Shown piece by piece: positions 5,389 through 6,931 of a stretch of 6,931 nucleotides of DNA. The notes beneath the pieces were generated by a model. The model saw nothing but the letters and a program-made list of their open reading frames with translations, had not been told where the DNA came from and did no database searches. Source of the stretch: Acidobacteriota bacterium (GTDB taxonomy: Bacteria > Acidobacteriota > Vicinamibacteria > Marinacidobacterales > SMYC01); the NCBI GenBank assembly GCA_030598165.1, contig JAUVQL010000047.1:1-6931 (forward strand). The letters are read 5' to 3'. Numbering within the stretch: the first letter of the stretch is position 1; every line of letters begins with the position of its first letter. A program made the position numbers and the translations under genes.

Positions 5389-6931
5389 ATGCTACGCTGG
5401 ATTCGAGTTCGGAATATAGCCGTCATCGAAGAGCTCGAAGTGGATTTCGAGCCCGGACTCAATCTCCTCACAGGTGAGACCGGGGCGGGGAAGTCCATTC
5501 TTGTTGATGCTCTCGGCCTAGTATTGGGATCGAGAGCCACGGTCGATCTGGTTCGGAGCGGTGCCGCAGGGGCCCAAGTTGAAGCCGGATTTGAGCTCGC
5601 TACCTACCCCGAGAACCTTCGTCAGCGGCTCGAAGACGCGGGCATCGATGCCGACGACGGGGAAATCGTCATCCGAAGGGAGATCTCACCCTCGGGTCGG
5701 GGAAAGGTCGTCGTGAACGCATCGGCCGGCGCATTGGCCTTGCTACGAGATATTGCGCCTTACCTGGCGGATATCCACGGCCAGGGAGACAACCTCGGTT
5801 TGCTCAGGCCCGGCGCCGATATGGAGCTTTTAGACCGCTTGGCTAATAACAAAGCTTTTCGAGACAAAGTGAGAGGCTCATTCTCTCGACTGAAAACTCT
5901 CGAGAATAGGCTCGTGAGCCTCGAACGTGAAGCCCGCGACAAACAGGCTCGCCAGGAGCTACTCGAGTTTCAAGTGTCAGAGATAGACAAGGCTTTCATC
6001 GAGCCCGGGGAGGATGCAAAACTCGAAGAGGAACGAAAGCTCCTCGTTCATGAGGAGCGACTCAGGACCGCAGCCGAGGCGGCCTATTCCACCCTGTACG
6101 AAGAAGAGTCGTCGGTTCTTGACCGTTTAGCGCAAGTTTGGAAACGCGTTCACGAGCTCGCTGACATTGATTCCCGCTTGAGGCCCTATGCCGCAAACGA
6201 GTCCACAGTACGTTCGCAACTCGAAGATCTGGCCTTGTTTCTCCGAGACTACCGCGAACAAATTCGCTTCCGACCGGGCAGGCTAGACGATGTCGAGGAG
6301 CGGCTCGCGTCTCTCGAGAGGCTCAAAAAGAAATATGGAGGACGTCTCGAAGCCGTGGCGCTCCACCGTGATAAATGCGCAACAGAACTAGATCGGCTGG
6401 AAACCCAAGACGAGCAAAAAAATCAGCTTCAACAGGATATCGAACGGGAAGCAATCCAATATCTCGATTCGGCAAGAGCCTTGTCAGAACATCGCAAAAA
6501 AGCCGCGGAAGTACTTCAAGCACAAGTAGAAAAAGAGCTTCAAAGTTTGGCCATGGAGAAAGCTCGTTTCTCGATCAAAGTGGTTAGCATCGTAGGCGTT
6601 CAAGACGACCGCAGCCAATGGCGGGAAAATGGACTCGATGACGTGGAGTTTCTGTTCTCGGCAAATCCAGGTGAAGATCTTCGTCTTATGTCTCGTATCG
6701 CCTCGGGTGGAGAATCTTCTCGATTCATGCTGGCTCTCAAATCGGTGGCTACTCACGGAGAAGCGTCGAAGACACTCGTTTTCGACGAAGTCGACACGGG
6801 AGTCGAGGGAAGGGTGGCGGATGTGGTTGGAGAAAAACTCAAGTCCCTTTCGAAAGTGCACCAAGTGATCTGCATTACCCACCTTCCGCAAATCGCCAGC
6901 TTTGCCGATGTTCATTACCGAATCGAAAAGA
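5389..6931 (+). CDS. recN: DNA repair protein RecN (partial, C-terminus beyond window)
   Basis: SMC-like ATPase acting in double-strand-break repair and recombination in the cytoplasm. The frame is open from ATG 5389 to the window end, 514 codons; RecN is usually about 550-570 residues, so some 40-50 are missing. The N-terminal half of the ATPase head shows the RecN opening LRWIRVRNIAVIEELEVDF (2-20) and the Walker A GETGAGKS (29-36). The RecN-typical DIHGQ motif is at 128-132. A charged coiled-coil arm occupies about 150-400. The C-terminal head has the ABC signature region ASGGESSRFMLALK (438-451), Walker B TLVFDEVDTG (462-471) and the switch-histidine stretch CITHLPQIA (495-503). Two motifs differ from the usual forms: HGQGDN where HGQHEH is common, and SGGES where SGGEL is common. 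The gene is divergent from tolQ, with 261 bp between starts. No nadK (NAD kinase) precedes it, and I found no LexA box of the E. coli type. Confidence 0.95.
   Translation, partial: MLRWIRVRNIAVIEELEVDFEPGLNLLTGETGAGKSILVDALGLVLGSRATVDLVRSGAAGAQVEAGFELATYPENLRQRLEDAGIDADDGEIVIRREISPSGRGKVVVNASAGALALLRDIAPYLADIHGQGDNLGLLRPGADMELLDRLANNKAFRDKVRGSFSRLKTLENRLVSLEREARDKQARQELLEFQVSEIDKAFIEPGEDAKLEEERKLLVHEERLRTAAEAAYSTLYEEESSVLDRLAQVWKRVHELADIDSRLRPYAANESTVRSQLEDLALFLRDYREQIRFRPGRLDDVEERLASLERLKKKYGGRLEAVALHRDKCATELDRLETQDEQKNQLQQDIEREAIQYLDSARALSEHRKKAAEVLQAQVEKELQSLAMEKARFSIKVVSIVGVQDDRSQWRENGLDDVEFLFSANPGEDLRLMSRIASGGESSRFMLALKSVATHGEASKTLVFDEVDTGVEGRVADVVGEKLKSLSKVHQVICITHLPQIASFADVHYRIEK

Noticed and set aside
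6484..6915. 143-codon minus-strand open frame inside recN
   Set aside because: It overlaps the signature, Walker B and switch regions of RecN, which are clearly coding on the plus strand.

Overview
The window holds two divergently arranged units. On the minus strand, from 5127 down to 48, lies a complete tol-pal operon in the order tolQ, tolR, tolA (TonB-like), tolB, pal, cpoB (ybgF). On the plus strand, from 5389 to the right edge, lies the first 514 codons of recN, cut by the window end. The left edge probably contains the first four codons of the next gene in the tol operon.

The organism is a Gram-negative (diderm) bacterium, since TolQRAB-Pal-CpoB spans inner membrane, periplasm and outer membrane. 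Base composition is moderate, slightly GC-rich. A TolA with a short Pro/Gly/charged linker instead of a long helical domain, a TolR with a Gly-rich N-terminus, and recN instead of ybgC upstream of tolQ all argue against Enterobacteria. They are compatible with a deep-branching diderm lineage such as Acidobacteriota, Gemmatimonadota or a former deltaproteobacterial group. The phylum assignment is inference and weak.

How the parts work together: TolQ and TolR form the proton-driven stator in the inner membrane, TolA (anchored by one helix) transmits the force, TolB is the periplasmic beta-propeller, and Pal is the outer-membrane lipoprotein that grips peptidoglycan. CpoB is a periplasmic coiled-coil/TPR partner that in E. 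coli links Tol function to cell-wall synthesis. tolR/tolA overlap by 4 bases, and tolA/tolB touch or overlap, which suggests translational coupling. Gaps of 131 bp (tolQ-tolR) and 129 bp (tolB-pal) interrupt the otherwise tight packing, and the first contains a near-perfect 22-bp tandem duplication. A plausible sigma70-type promoter lies just upstream of tolQ in the 261-bp divergent region. RecN is an SMC-like ATPase of double-strand-break repair and has no mechanistic link to Tol-Pal.

Overall this is a conserved housekeeping locus. I see no mobile element, CRISPR array, RNA gene or evident novel system. The points worth a second look are start-codon choices, the intergenic tandem repeat and some variant RecN motifs.
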